Shown here piece by piece: positions 20,460 through 32,518 of a stretch of DNA of 64,000 nt. Each line of letters starts with the position of its first letter. Within the stretch, counting starts at the first letter, position 1. Under the pieces are notes generated by a model. The model saw only the letters and a list, made by a program, of their open reading frames with translations, was not told the origin of the DNA and did not search any database. The stretch comes from Pseudorasbora parva. Its lineage: Eukaryota > Chordata > Actinopteri > Cypriniformes > Gobionidae. The translations under genes were made by a program, and so were the position numbers. The stretch lies in assembly GCF_024679245.1 (NCBI RefSeq), contig NC_090178.1:17240713-17304712 (forward strand). Reading direction: 5' to 3'.

Positions 20460-20770
20460 GTCAGAGTGCAGATCTCAATGTTCACTGTGATCGTACTTGT
20501 CAAAGGTTTCCTTGCCAAAGTTTGCCCATTGGCCCCTCTGTCCATCATGGCCTCCTAATAATCCCCCTCTCCTGATTGGCTTAATCACTCGGTCTCCTCT
20601 CCACCAATCAGCTGGTGTGTGTTGAGCGTTCTGGCGCAATATGGCTGCCGTCGCATCATCCAGGTGGATGCTGCACATTGGTGGTGGTTGAGGAGATTCC
20701 CCCCTTCAATGTAAAGCGCTTTGAGTGCCTTGAAAAGCGCTATATAAATCGAACAAATTATTATTAATTA
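20460..20770. repeat. Dispersed repeat, GC-rich with AAGCGCTATATAAA end
   Basis: A GC-rich block (GGTGGTGGTTGAGGAGATTC, AAAGCGCTTTGAGTGCCTTG, AAAAGCGCTATATAAAT) that I recognise as a common fish repeat, followed by AT-rich sequence. An open frame on the minus strand (20475-20678) is not a host gene. Family not assigned. Confidence 0.5.
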
Positions 20771-22588
20771 TTAATAGACAGAGATTAATAACTGTCATTT
20801 AGAAATAAGATCGCGAGGGTGTTTGAATTGAGACTGTGATGTTTTCACGATAAATCATGCAGCTCTATTATTAATTAATAATTCCTAAATGACTTTACAC
20901 CTTGAAAAATAGCACTGTTAATTCTAATATTTTGAGAGATACTACGATATATTGAGAAAATATATTGAGAAATATTATGTTTAATAAATCATAATTTATA
21001 CGAAATTGGCACATATTAAACGAGTTTTCCTTTTATTTACTCTTCATTGTCATTACATTATACGCATATCAATGCTATTTTAAAATGGCTTTTATTTCTA
21101 TATTTTCAATTAGCTTAATTTTTTGTACTTTGGTTTTGTACTTTTGATATTTTTTCACTTTTTTATTTCTAAATAATTTCCATTAACTTTTTATTTTAAA
21201 AGTTTGTCATCATATATTTATATTTCATTTTATTTCAGCGTTATTTCGATTAACAAAAATGTTTTTCATAGCTTTAGTTTTAGTTAACGATATCAACATG
21301 GACAAGTAACAGGAAAAACATGTAAACGCGAGTTAAGGCAGCTTTTGTGCAGGTGTGTGAACACCTGGGATCCATCCCACAACCACCATCTACTTCCTTC
21401 ATCTTGCTTCAGATCTCCAGAACTAATAGCTCACTTCCTGGCAAATTGTTAGACTGGAAGAAGGAGAAATGAAACCAGGCTTAGTGCTAAATGTAGCATG
21501 TTATAAAAAGAAGTTATGGAGGTATGATAAACATCTTTTAAATGTATGTTGCGAAACTGCGTTGTTTATAATGAAAGTAGACAGATCTATGCATTTTTTT
21601 CCTTGGTTTGGAAACCATATGCTAAATTTCACATTAAATTTCATCTAAACACAGGATGGGCTGTTTGCACACACCAGGAAGGATCACTAACAGCGCTTCG
21701 AAGGCCTCATCGTTCACCCAAGTAACGTCAACAACAGTGGTTCTGCAGCCTGACTACAAGTGTGTTTACGGTCTCTAGGGAGACGTGAGCTTTAGTTAGA
21801 ATAACTCTCCTCCTGGTAATCATTAAAGATGAGGTAGGACCGAGTCCTTTACTGTACGGAGGGAAATATTATTCCAACTCAGATGATATATAAATACTTA
21901 AGTTGTCTAGGGCGGGAGTTGTTATTACTTCCTTTCTGGGCTTAGTTTCTAAAACATCATGAGAGCAACAAATGGAACAAGCAACATGAGAGTAAATGGG
22001 CAGTTTGGACTAAGGTGGAGGGCATGATGTCATCAGTGACCCCAGGGCTAGACATCCAGAAGTGATTCAATCCAGAAGCTGGGAAAATGAAGTAAGACCT
22101 CTCCCTCTACGTACAAAGTCAGAGGAGCTTTGGTTGAACTCTAATGAGGTATTTTGTACAGAACCATAAGGAATCCTCTGACAAGTTGCATTTGAAAGAG
22201 TATGCAGGAATTTCGCCTTTTTTGTGCAATGTGTTTTGTTACTGATGAACTGGCCTGTAGTTAAATACCAAAACTGTGAGCAAAACAGTCCTTGAAGTTG
22301 AAGATGTTCAACAAACACCATGAGCCATCAGCTCTGTTTATTTGATCTGCAAAATCAGTGTGTCAGTGTGTTATACAGTATGTATATGTGTGAGATTATT
22401 CAGATAAATTGTGAAATTTGTCTACACTGGAAGTATCTTTAGCAGCACATAACAGCATATCATAAATTTAGTAGATGACAACACTTTCTATTTTTGACAC
22501 TGCAGAACAAATCATTTTTCTTACAAATATTATATGCATGAATAGCATATAATACATTTCATTCATTATACAGTATATTAATGTCTAT
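20771..22588. other. fhl3 intron 1 sequence, no gene seen
   Basis: 20.8-21.3 kb is strongly AT-rich; 21.35-21.85 kb is more GC-balanced and without recognised repeats. No exon or RNA gene seen. Confidence 0.4.
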
Positions 22589-22722
22589 CTTACATCCAGA
22601 GGCGGACAGAGTACACAGCTTCATTACTTGAGTAAAAGTACAGATACCCCTTGCAAAGTTTTACTCAAGTATAAGTAAAAGTACTACAGTCAGATGTCTA
22701 CTTAAGTAAAAGTATTGAAGTA

Positions 22723-22945
22723 CACTGTAAAAAATGATATGTTCAATAAGTTATGACAACGTATGTGTTTACATTCTTTTAACTCATCACAATAAGTTAA
22801 GAAATGTTAAACTTTTTTTTATTAGTTATACAAGATGTAACTCATTTTTTAAAGTCAGTTTAACATAATTAAGTTGAAATAACTTAACATCCAAGTCGAT
22901 TGTACTGCAGTGCAAAAGTTCAAAATTTGCCTTTTTTTTACAGTT
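22723..22945. mobile_element. 'ACTGTAAAAAA' MITE nested in the hAT element
   Basis: Starts CACTGTAAAAAATG and ends TTTTTTTACAGTTG. Interrupts the host element between 'AAAAGTATTGAAGTA' and 'AAAAGTACTTGAGT'. Relative at 46117-46339. Confidence 0.6.
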
Positions 22946-23071
22946 GTTTTTAAAAGTACTTGAGTATCAAGAGTACATTTTCTAAATATTGCATTACTAC
23001 TGCCACAGTGCTTGCTTACATTTATATACAGAAATGTCCAACATGGAGTTATGAAAAATGTTAATGTTAAT

Positions 23072-23598
23072 TAGCCTAGAAATCTAGACGCACTCTAGCG
23101 GCAGCAAATTTAATCTGCCCGCGAGTGTCATCTAGCAACTCTCAATACCCTTCTGAGCTGTATTCGCCTAACTCTTGCTGGGTCAATCACATCGTGTATA
23201 GAGTCGGTGGGCGGGGCCATAATGAAGACGGCCGAGTTGCGTTTGCGTGCTTCTAGTAAACACAGAAACTGGCGAACGGCGGTCTTTCAAATCAGCTTTG
23301 ACCGCAACTCTGGAAGACTTGGAGTTAAGCTTTTCTTTGAGAAAAGAACAAAGAACGGCACTGAAGTCATTCTTAAAAAGGGAAGATGTGTTCGGAGTTT
23401 AGCTGACTGGATACGGCGAATGTTTAATCTATCAACAAGCTCCGTTTCACCTTCGTTGCTCTGGTTGGTTGTAGCGCTATCCTATCGCGTGCAGAGGGAG
23501 TTTGAAAGACAACCGTTTATCCCGCCCCTCGGACTGAGCTCTGTCAATGGTGAGTTTCCAGACCAAACATCTTGATGTGGGTCTGGCTTGTCAGGCTA
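23072..23598. mobile_element. MITE with 9-bp target duplication (copy B, full)
   Basis: Same ends as 6058-6371 (TAGCCTAGAAATCTAGACGC ... TTGTCAGGCTA). Flanked by a perfect 9-bp duplication AATGTTAAT (23063-23071 and 23599-23607). 527 bp, GC-rich. A 122-codon open frame at 23207-23575 has no recognised domain. Inserted inside the hAT element at 22597-23963, so it is younger than that element. Confidence 0.85.
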
Positions 23599-23971
23599 AA
23601 TGTTAATACCTTGGAGAATTTAAATCTAACCATGGAGTTGACATTGGCGGAAAGCTGAAGGTGATTGCTGATAGGCTGTCCCAATCAGTGGCGCCTGCAC
23701 AATCCAATCACGTTTAAGAGGGATACAACTAATGAAGGGTTTCCGAGAAATGTCCTTTTTTTTTTTTTTTGAAGTAGTAACGGGTACTTACGTTTATGGA
23801 TAGAAATGTAGTGGAGCAAAGAGTACAGTATTTATCTCTCAAATGAACTTGAGTAAAGTCATGAGTACTCCCCAAAAATGATACTTGAGTAAAGTATAGA
23901 TCCCACAAAATTGTACTCAAGTACTGCACTCAAGTAAATGTACTCCATAACTGTCCGGTTCTGCTTACATC

Positions 23972-25079
23972 GGAGCCAACTTGTGATGTTTCTGGCCTCT
24001 GGCCTTATAATGTTAATAATCTTGGCTTCTAACCATGTTATTGTAGCAATACTAACATATTAACTGACAGTCTTTTTATTGCTGATGACTGCACAGTGAT
24101 AGTGAATACTCTGAGATGACATGCAGCTTTGTCCCTTGCAGCGTAGACAACCTCACTTGGTTGCAACGTTTTGCATTGTCAGTCACTTCCAGTAGTACAG
24201 ACATAACTGTTTTAGTGACCATTGGCCAGCTCTTAAATATTTCAAAGCAGCTATCTCAGCCTTCTGGTCCTATCTGTATCTGAAGGATATGGCTGTCCTT
24301 CTCAGAACAGTCTGTGAGATTCTTGGGGAATGACAAGGCCACAATGGCATGTTTGTCTAACTTCAGAGAGGCCAGACTTAAAGGGAGCAAGGCTTCAGGG
24401 CCATGGGCGGCATGTTCACGCAGACCCTCGTCCCAATGCAGTTTCAGAGACAACAACACTAATCCTCTGACCAAACTCCCATCACGCTCCACTTCACATT
24501 AAACGGGCCGGCAGTGCCTCCCGCTGGGAAACTGACCCGGTCCCTTCCTGTTCCTGGGGTCCAGCCAGAGCTCGGCCTGTCAAACGTCTGCCTGGGCAAC
24601 AGGAGGCAATGGCTACTTGCCACCTCATCTAACTGTTACATAACACCCCAAATTCAATAACTCGCTGAATTTAAAGTTCTGTCAATGGAAAAACATATCA
24701 TGCATTCCATTGCACAAATGGATTCTGTCAGATATCCATATTCATATTAATATCTGAAATACATTATGTTGGTTATGTTCTGGAGGTATCGCTGCTTTTC
24801 CTGCTCTTATCCATGCTACATGAATGAATAGGGAGTTCTTGCCCAGAACAGAACCCTATTGCCTATCCAAACTATATGCTAATTGTCAATCATCTTTGAC
24901 AGAAATGTAGTGGTCCTGACAGAAATGTAGTTTCTGTGACACCTAATGGATTTATTTTTTAAAAATTACATTTTGTAAATGCCTCTTTCGCGCATCAAAA
25001 AAAAAAAAAAACACAGCTCTTATAGATCGCAAGAGGTAAACGCAGGCTACTTTGAATACAAATTCCAACATATTAAGAA
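23972..25079. other. fhl3 intron 1 sequence, no gene seen
   Basis: A GC-richer patch at about 24250-24620 is free of recognised repeats; short open frames on both strands there have no domain. Otherwise unassigned. Confidence 0.4.
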
Positions 25080-26714
25080 TACAGTCTTGTTCAAAATAAT
25101 AGCAGTACAATGTGACTAACCAGAATAATGAAGGTTTTTAGTATATTTTTTATTGCTACGTGGCAAACAAGTTACCAGTAGGTTCAGTAGATTGTCAGAA
25201 AACAAATGAGACCCAGCATTCATGATATGCACGCTCTTAAGGCTGTGCAATTGGGCAATTAGTTGAAAGGGGTGTGTTCAAAAAAATAGCAGTGTCTACC
25301 TTTGACTGTACAAACTCAAAACTATTTTGTACAGAAAAAAAAAAAATTCTGGGATTTAGCAATCCTGTGAATCACTAAACTAATATTTAGTTGTATGACC
25401 ACAGTTTTTTAAAACTGCTTGACATCTGTGTGGCATGGAGTCAACCAACTTGTGGCACCTCTCAGCTGTTATTCCACTCCATGATTCTTTAACAACATTC
25501 CACAATTCATTCACATTTCTTGGTTTTGCTCCAGAAACAGCATTTTTGATATCACCCCACAAGTTCTCAATTGGATTAAGGTCTGGAGATTGGGCTGGCC
25601 ACTCCATAACATTAATTTTGTTGGTTTGGAACCAAGACTTTGCCCGTTTACTAGTGTGTTTTGGGTCATTGTCTTGTTGAAACAACCGTTTCAAGGGCAT
25701 GTCCTCTTCAGCATAGGGGAACATGACCTCTTCAAGTATTTTAACATATGCAAACTGATCCATGATCCCTGGTATGCGATAAATAGGCCCAACACCATAG
25801 TAGGAGAAACATGCCCATATCATGATGCTTGCACCTCCATGCTTCACTATCTTCACTGTGTACTGTGGCTTGAATTCAGAGTTTGGGGGTCGTCTCACAA
25901 ACTGCCTGTGGCCCTTGGACCCAAAAAGAACAATTTTACTCTCATCAGTCCACAAAATGTTCCTCCATTTCTCTTTAGGCCAGTTGATGTGTTCTTTGGC
26001 AAATTGTAACCTCTTCTGCACATGCCTTTTTTTTAACAGAGGGACTTTGCGGGGGATTCTTGAAAATAGATTATCTTCACACAGACGTCTTCTAACTGTC
26101 ACAGTACTTACAGGTAACTCCAGACTGTCTTTGATCATCCTGGAGGTGATCATTGGCTGAGCCTTTGCCATTCTGGTTATTCTTCTATCCATTTTGATGG
26201 TTGTCTTCCGTTTTCTTCCACGTCTCTCTGGTTTTGCTCTCCATTTTAAGGCATTGGAGATCATTTTAGCTGAACAGCCTATCATTGTTTGCACCTCTTT
26301 ATAGGTTTTCCCCTCTCTAATCAACTTTTTAATCAAAGTACGCTGTTCTTCTGAACAATGTCTTGAACGACCCATTTTCCTCAGCTTTCAAATGCATGTT
26401 CAACAAGTGTTGGCTTCATCCTTAAATAGGGGCCACCTGATTCACACCTGTTTCTTCACAAAATTGATGACCTCAGTGATTGAATGCCACACTGCTATTT
26501 TTTTGAACACACCCCTTTCAACTAATTCAACTAATTGCCCAATTGCACAGCCTTAAGAGCGTGCATATCATGAATGCTGGGTCTCATTTGTTTTCTGAGA
26601 ATCTACTGAACCTACTGGTAACTTGTTTGCCACGTAGCAATAAAAAAATATACGAAAAACCTTGATTATTCTGGTTAGTCACATTGTACTGCTATTATTT
26701 TGAACAAGACTGTA
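25080..26714 (-). mobile_element. Complete Tc1-like transposon
   Basis: 1635 bp including TA at each end (25080-25081, 26713-26714). Terminal inverted repeats of about 216 bp (25080-25295) and 226 bp (26489-26714) begin TACAGTCTTGTTCAAAATAA and contain internal repeats of AATAGCAGT. The right repeat carries one extra tandem copy of a roughly 10-bp CAACTAATT unit. A single intact transposase gene lies between them on the minus strand. It lies in inferred fhl3 intron 1, in the same orientation as fhl3. Confidence 0.95.
25380..26375 (-). CDS. Tc1-like transposase, intact
   Basis: 331 residues, normal length for Tc1-like transposases (about 340). N-terminal paired-type helix-turn-helix DNA binding region (about 1-110) with a basic GRKRKTT segment at 53-59. 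The DDE catalytic core holds D144 (in WTDES), D235 (in [10 protein letters not shown]) and E270 (in [11 protein letters not shown]), with 34 residues between the last two, the DD34E signature. C-terminal domain [15 protein letters not shown] is also conserved. It cuts at the element's TIRs and inserts at TA. No stop or frameshift, and all three catalytic residues are present, so it may be functional; that is inference. Confidence 0.96.
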   Translation of the reverse strand: MGRSRHCSEEQRTLIKKLIREGKTYKEVQTMIGCSAKMISNALKWRAKPERRGRKRKTTIKMDRRITRMAKAQPMITSRMIKDSLELPVSTVTVRRRLCEDNLFSRIPRKVPLLKKRHVQKRLQFAKEHINWPKEKWRNILWTDESKIVLFGSKGHRQFVRRPPNSEFKPQYTVKIVKHGGASIMIWACFSYYGVGPIYRIPGIMDQFAYVKILEEVMFPYAEEDMPLKRLFQQDNDPKHTSKRAKSWFQTNKINVMEWPAQSPDLNPIENLWGDIKNAVSGAKPRNVNELWNVVKESWSGITAERCHKLVDSMPHRCQAVLKNCGHTTKY

Positions 26715-26755
26715 CTTTAAGATGTGTTGTTATTTATCATGAATAAGCAATTGAG

Positions 26756-27060
26756 TCAAGTCAACTTTACTTATATAGTGCTTTTACAAATGACAATTGC
26801 TTTAAAGCAGCTTCACAGTGATAAACAGGAAAATATTGCAATAAAATTTGATTCAGCTGTACAGTCGTTCTGGAGAAAATGGTGATGTTATCAGTTCATT
26901 TCAATTTATCATGTAGCAACAATGCGGGAAGATCTATAATATAGTTGATACAGTTTTTTATTTGGATATTTATTTGAAAACCTAGATCGAAATGTTAGGC
27001 AATTAAGCCAAAGGCGACAGTGGCAAGGAACCAAAACTCCATCAAAACTCCAATTGAGTA
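26756..27060. repeat. Dispersed repeat of the 'TATATAGTGCTTTTACAA' type
   Basis: Begins AGTCAAGTCAACTTTACTTA and carries GCAGCTTCACAGTGATAAAC, GCTGTACAGTCGTTCTGGAG and GGCGACAGTGGCAAGGAAC, blocks I recognise as a widespread fish repeat. Family not assigned. Confidence 0.5.
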
Positions 27061-28000
27061 GGCTTACACTCTGTCTAGAGCAAATGTGAGAGCCTCACTT
27101 ATAATAAAACCATCCAATGTATCTTCATAGGGCGCATTTTTTGACAAGACGCACCACAACTGTTTGAGACAGTCTACACTGGACACAAAGTAAACAATAT
27201 AAACTAAAACATTTGTCTTTCTGAATGGGTGCATGATAGCACTGTATATTGGTTCATTTTGACATTCAGGACCTCTTTACTCTTTGATGTTCTAAATGCT
27301 GTGGAATTTGGCTTGTACTTCTGTAACTGAAGCTAAATTTCTACACAGTGGCTAAACACCATCTGGCTATAGTAGCCACACCCCAAACTCTCGAACCACC
27401 CTCCGTTTAGATAGTGTCTGCAGGGTTCAATATTTACACTTTTTTGGGGGGGGGGGGGGGGGCATAATAAAGGTATTATCACCTAGCCTTTTCTTCCTAA
27501 CTTATGTATATATAAACATATACATTATGTACATTGAAATGTAATTCAGATTTTCTTCTTTTTGTGAGCTGAGATTTTTGTTTTGTTTAATCATTATATT
27601 GTCTTGTTTTCTGTGTTTGCATAAAAGAAAAAAGAAAATCAATACATACTTCACCTTTAAGGGAAGGACAGTAAAGGTTTATAAATCAAACTGGCGAGTG
27701 AAAATGTAGCATATGGATTAACAGACAGCAGCACACTGAGATCAGTCTGCCTTTGGAGCAGTTCCAGGCACAGTGATAGCTCTAGTTTTGATTTACAGTC
27801 AGCAAAAAACACACAACACCAGCAGGTACTACTGTATATCATCTGAGGCTAGCAGGCCAATAGCAGCATAGTAATGATGTATATTATACCTACATTATTC
27901 AGAAGATTATTTAGTTAAGGTTGGGTTTGTTACAATTTGACACATTTTGGCCATTTTGCACAGAATCGTCAACTGTAATATTTCCGTTGACTAGATTATA
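27061..28000. other. fhl3 intron 1 sequence with a poly-G run
   Basis: No gene. A run of about 17 G residues sits at about 27446-27462, immediately after a T run. Confidence 0.45.
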
Positions 28001-28003
28001 CAA

Positions 28004-28215
28004 ACCTGATTCCACAAAAGTTGTGACACTGTACAAATTGTGAATAAAAAAGGAATGCAACAATTTACAGATCTCATAAACTTATATTTTATACACAATA
28101 GAATATAGATAACATATCAAATGCTGAAAGTGAGACATTTTGAAATGTCATGCCAAATATCGTCTCATTTTGGATATCATGAGAGCTAAACATTCCCAAA
28201 ATGTTGGAATTTAAG
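28004..28215. repeat. Fragment of a DNA-transposon-derived repeat
   Basis: CAAACCTGATTCCACAAAAG, GTGACACTGTACAAATTGTG and AACATATCAAATG are blocks I associate with the end of a widespread teleost DNA transposon. The other end is absent, so this is a truncated copy. Confidence 0.45.
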
Positions 28216-30495
28216 CAGGCTAATCCTACAGTAAAATGACAAGTGCACACTGACTCCATGCTGGATTTCTGAGATCAGACACTCTTGACAAATCTAAAGT
28301 GCTAAAATGAATAGCTGACAGGTTGGGATGGTTGACAAGATGGGATGATGTCTGCCAAACAAAACACTTATGGTTCTATTATAAAGTCACAGTATCAACA
28401 TGAAATTCACTGAAATTGCACTGTACATGTGCACTTGGTATTGCCTTTTAGGATTGGCTCCGGTCACATCTGATAAGGCAAAAAACAGCAGAGAGAGGGA
28501 GGAAAGAGAGGGAGCCTTATCGGAGGAAGCAGGGAGGCAATTTGTGATGAAGATGAGATAACATTCAAAAACAAATCCAAATGTTTGCTCTTGCTCATTG
28601 ACACATTATCTCTATTAAAGTTCTTGATGCATGACAGAGACATCTCTCTCTACTTACATTAGGTGTTTTTTTTTTTAACACAAAGTAGCTGTCTTCGCAC
28701 TTGCTGTCACATGCTGAAGTTCTAGAAGGGTGATTCTCAAACACCCCAAACTCTGGAGGAAACTACCAAATTCTTTAAATAAATTACTTACAGTTTTAAT
28801 TACGTTTCAGTGGTGGTTTCCATGTTTATTTGCGCATTGATGAGTGGTTCTATTGTTTATCCACCGTGCAAAATGTACAGATACATACATTACAACCTAA
28901 AAGTTTGCCAGACTACCGTTTTGTTTTTGATTCATTGAAATTAATTTGATTTACCAGCTACTTTTTGTTAATGAACCCAACTGTTCAAAAGTTAAGAAGT
29001 TAGTTTGGTTGTCTTTAGTCTCACGTAGCCAGACATTCAGACCGACGGCAGAAGTTCTGGACTCTATCGCATCAGCTTTTATTGGTCAAGGACCGCCCTA
29101 GAGGACATTTGATTAACATGTAATGCAGCCAATCACAGTTAGTTTTGTTCCGCATCATGTTTAGGGGCATTAAAATCTAAAGTCGATTATAAATGATAGA
29201 TTATAATTGAATGAAAAGCAAACAATAAAGTACCTAAAATATATAAAATTTTGTTTTTATTATAATTTATTTCAATCATCCATTTTACTTTAATCTGCAG
29301 ACAGTGTTTGAGATCCTCTCCTCTAGAACATGCCTTTTGGTAATGGCTGTGCTTGTGAAATTGGGCCTTTGTTGTTTACTTTGGAGCGGATGATTTGACA
29401 ATGTTAGTAAATGATCTGCTCGACTGCCGCCACAGAGTTTAAATCCTACACATTTACTCTAGTGTGACAGTGATAACAGTTAACTTGCGTACTAGCCAGA
29501 CACTCAACAACGCAACCGCAATAGACTCGGCCTCGCTTGCACCGTGAATCCATCTTCTGTTACAGGCCCAGCCATGTGGAGCGGACGTCACTGACCGCAG
29601 TTATCCTTCAGAAGGACCATCATCAGCAAATAATCCAAACCGAGACAGCTTTGCAAAACAACAAGCTTTGACGTAAACCAGACAATGACCCGCATAAACA
29701 GGTCCTCTTTCTTTCTAACCCTTTTTATCGACCAAATGTATGATTTACCCCTGCAAAAGATTAAATCACTATTTGCCTCGTTGACACAAGGAGGCAGATA
29801 CTCTTGGCTGACTGATCAGAACTGGGCTGTTTGTTCATGAGCCTCTTCTATTTTAGTGCATGTTAGATGTGAGACATGAACAAGCCAGAAGAACAGACAT
29901 AGACCAGGCCTAACATGTCATTTCCATTGAGCCCTTTAAACACAGCCTTATGCCGCATGAGGATGGCACAGACAGGTTCACCTCGTAAACATCAATGAAC
30001 ATTAATGAGCACCTGCTTAGTGAGCTAACATTAACAAGGATGTCATTTTCCCAGCTTTTAAGCAGAAGAGAGGTGAGAATATATGCCCTGAAAATCACCA
30101 TCACAAACCACAGGCCCTTCCAGGGGTATATGGATGTGTCTGTAAGCCATCATCCATATAACTCCCTCCACAACAATAATGGCCTTATTTGACCCTCTTT
30201 GGCTTTTTCATTATAGTTGTTTGACATTTCAGACTTGATCTGTGCCAAGACAGTTTAGCTAAAGGCTAGTGCAGTCATTAAAGAGGACACGCAGATCTGC
30301 AGTCAATTAGCAAACCCTAAAGCCATTGTCAGCAGTGCTAGCTAAAGTCACTGTGCTTTAGCAAAGGCCCTGAGGAGTAGGAAATCATCTATTTCACAGA
30401 AACTTTATTCTAAATTGCAGCTCTGCATGAAAGAGGCAATGAGCCAAAGTGAAAAAAGTACACAAAAGAAGAGACACAATAAAAACAAATATGAT
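28216..30495. other. fhl3 intron 1 sequence, no gene seen
   Basis: Includes a CpG-bearing stretch at about 29030-29180 and 29480-29620 that may be repeat-derived, with purine-rich sequence at 28480-28560. No exon or transposon pair of ends found. Confidence 0.4.
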
Positions 30496-30503
30496 GATTC
30501 TAA

Positions 30504-31245
30504 TAGGGATGCACCGAAATGAAATTCTTGGCCGAAGCCGAAACCGAATAATAATGAAATGCTTGGCCGAAGACCGAAGGCCGAATACCGAACGCGGTGT
30601 TTGGCCTTTTTTCCATTTATTTGGCAATTTTTTTTACCATTACAATTATTAAATAGTAAAAATTTGCTTTTTACTATTTTGTGTTGCTTTTCTGAGAAAT
30701 AAATCAAATAACAAAAATACAATTTCAAAATATTTATTTAACACTGAATTTTTTTTAACATTCCAGCAGATATTATACAAACTAAGCACAACATAACTTA
30801 AAATAAATAATTAGTATGTAGAATGTAACTCTGTATGTCTACAACAACAAATGTGCATTGAATAGTGCAAAAAATGTGGATGAACCCACAACAAATAAAT
30901 AACTGTCCTAGACATAAGCCTACTTAGCCTACTTCTTCAGGAAAAGTGGCAGGTTCTTCTTTATGAAAAGTAGCTTCTCTGCTTTCTCACATGAAAGTCA
31001 GTTCCTCTTCTCATCGATGACATGAGATGCAGCACTAAACAGTGCTTCCATACTGCTGACATGTTTGCTGCATAAAGCACGCGGCTCTCACTCTACGTGG
31101 GTTACTTTTTGATCGCTTCATTAAAAACGTCATTGTTCGGCAAAAATTATTCGGCCTTTTTACTTATTCGGCCGAATGCCGAAAGTGCTTTTTTGGCTAT
31201 TTTCGGCCGAATAATTTCGGTTGCCGAACATTCGGTGCATCCCTA
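30504..31245. mobile_element. Non-autonomous hAT element with transposase relic
   Basis: 742 bp. Ends TAGGGATGCACCGAAAT and ATTCGGTGCATCCCTA, inverted. A perfect 8-bp target duplication GATTCTAA flanks it (30496-30503 and 31246-31253). Subterminal regions carry repeated GGCCGAA/TTCGGCC motifs, typical binding-site clusters for hAT transposases. A decayed transposase tail lies inside on the minus strand. Confidence 0.92.
30930..31075 (-). pseudogene. hAT transposase C-terminal dimerisation relic
   Basis: Minus-strand peptide SSMEALFSAASHVIDEKRN, then after a stop LSCEKAEKLLFIKKNLPLF, resembles the hAT C-terminal dimerisation domain ('ERLFS.AG.....KRN.L....A..L.F.K.NL'). Only this tail survives; the rest of the transposase has been deleted, so the element depends on another copy for movement. 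Confidence 0.7.
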
Positions 31246-31329
31246 GATTCTAACTTTACATTTGATCTGCAGCTGTAGATTTATACTAACTATAGCTAAT
31301 TAGTGCTTGCCAAAAGTCTGCTGCAATGC

Positions 31330-31520
31330 TAGGTTGTTTTATTCAATTCATATACTTTTATTCAACAAGGATGCATTAAATTGATCAAAAGTGACAGTTA
31401 AGACATTTATAATGTTACAAAAAATGCTGTTCTTTCTATTTATCACCCCCCCCCAAAAAAACTGCTATTTATTAAAATAGAAAGTTATTTAAAATGTTAA
31501 TAATATTTAATAATACTTAT
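31330..31520 (-). repeat. Dispersed repeat family R1, copy 3
   Basis: CTTTTATTCAACAAGGATGC, ATTGATCAAAAGTGACAGT, AAGACATTTATAATGTTACA and AATGCTGTTCTTTC, as in the copy at 17800-18200. Truncated. Confidence 0.6.
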
Positions 31521-32518
31521 GTTTTTACTGTATTGATGAGTTATAGCATAGCACATTGCCAGAATCATATTTATATACCATAAAATGCATTACTTCATAG
31601 AATGCAATGGAAAAAACCAAAAAACAAAAAAACATGGTGACACTTTTTCGTAAGGAGCACTGCTTTAACTGCATCTGCATTACAGGTGTGCTTCTTCTCA
31701 AGCTACTGTGCCAAGAAAAGGTGAAAACAGAGGTAGATTTATTCATCATCTGTATTTATATCTATGTAGATTGTTAAAAAAAGCTCTCGCCTACATATTT
31801 CTTCCTGTGTAGTGAGAGACAAAGGGGAAAAAAACGGCCATACATTACAGTTTAACATCTGCTTTCTATTGACAGAAGTATGCAGTTGACTCCAGAGTGC
31901 CAAAGTAGGTTTGGAGAGTCATTGCCCGAAGAATGCAGGAAGGGCTGTCTTTTCTTCACTTTTTGTGGTATTTGCCGGTAAGTGCTTCAGAGGCAAAAAT
32001 AATACAAAGATAGAAACTGACAGTATGAAGGGCGGACTGGGATGAAGAGAACAACTTAAAAAAAAAAGAGATTTGCATGGTTTGAGTTGTTTCAGGTCAT
32101 GGAAATCAAGACAAACCAGAGAAAGACAAGATGAATAAAATGTTCACAGCTTTGTTGGATTAATAGGAGGAGAGGGTCTTTTAACCAGGGTGAAGATGAC
32201 TGACGTTGGGTTGTTGTTGGGGGAGGGGTGTTCAGATGATAATGTAAGACAGTAAGAAAGAGGCAGTGGGTATATTATTGCTCCAAGAACAAACAAACAC
32301 AATTGTAATCCCATGAGCCTGCTCGTTTTTCTGCTTCCCAGTGGCTATGCTAGTAAAAATTACGACCAAACATGGTCATTGGCGTCATTGACCTCCATGT
32401 GTCATCAGCCTTTAGTAACTGAATGCTCCTTTGCTTTAATGTCTCAGATCTTTAGCCTAAAGGTATTCACATATGGTCAGGTACACATCCAACGCATGCT
32501 CCTGTTAGAGGATGATGT

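Larger units (their letters stand above)
22597..23963. mobile_element. Non-autonomous hAT-type element with two nested insertions
   Basis: Ends CAGAGGCGGACAGAGTAC and, inverted at the right, CTGTCCGGTTCTG. A perfect 8-bp target duplication CTTACATC flanks it (22589-22596 and 23964-23971), typical of hAT transposition. Its body is rich in ACTTGAGTAAAAGTAC-type blocks on both arms. A MITE (22723-22945) and the 9-bp-TSD element (23072-23598) are inserted inside. No transposase. Confidence 0.85.

Noticed and set aside
20475..20678. 67-codon minus-strand gene
   Set aside because: Lies in a dispersed GC-rich repeat that I recognise as common in fish; not a single-copy gene.
23207..23575. 122-codon plus-strand open frame
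   Set aside because: Lies wholly inside the 9-bp-TSD MITE and has no transposase-like motif; copy A deletes part of it.
25590..26160. 139- and 112-codon plus-strand frames
   Set aside because: Antisense shadows of the intact Tc1 transposase.
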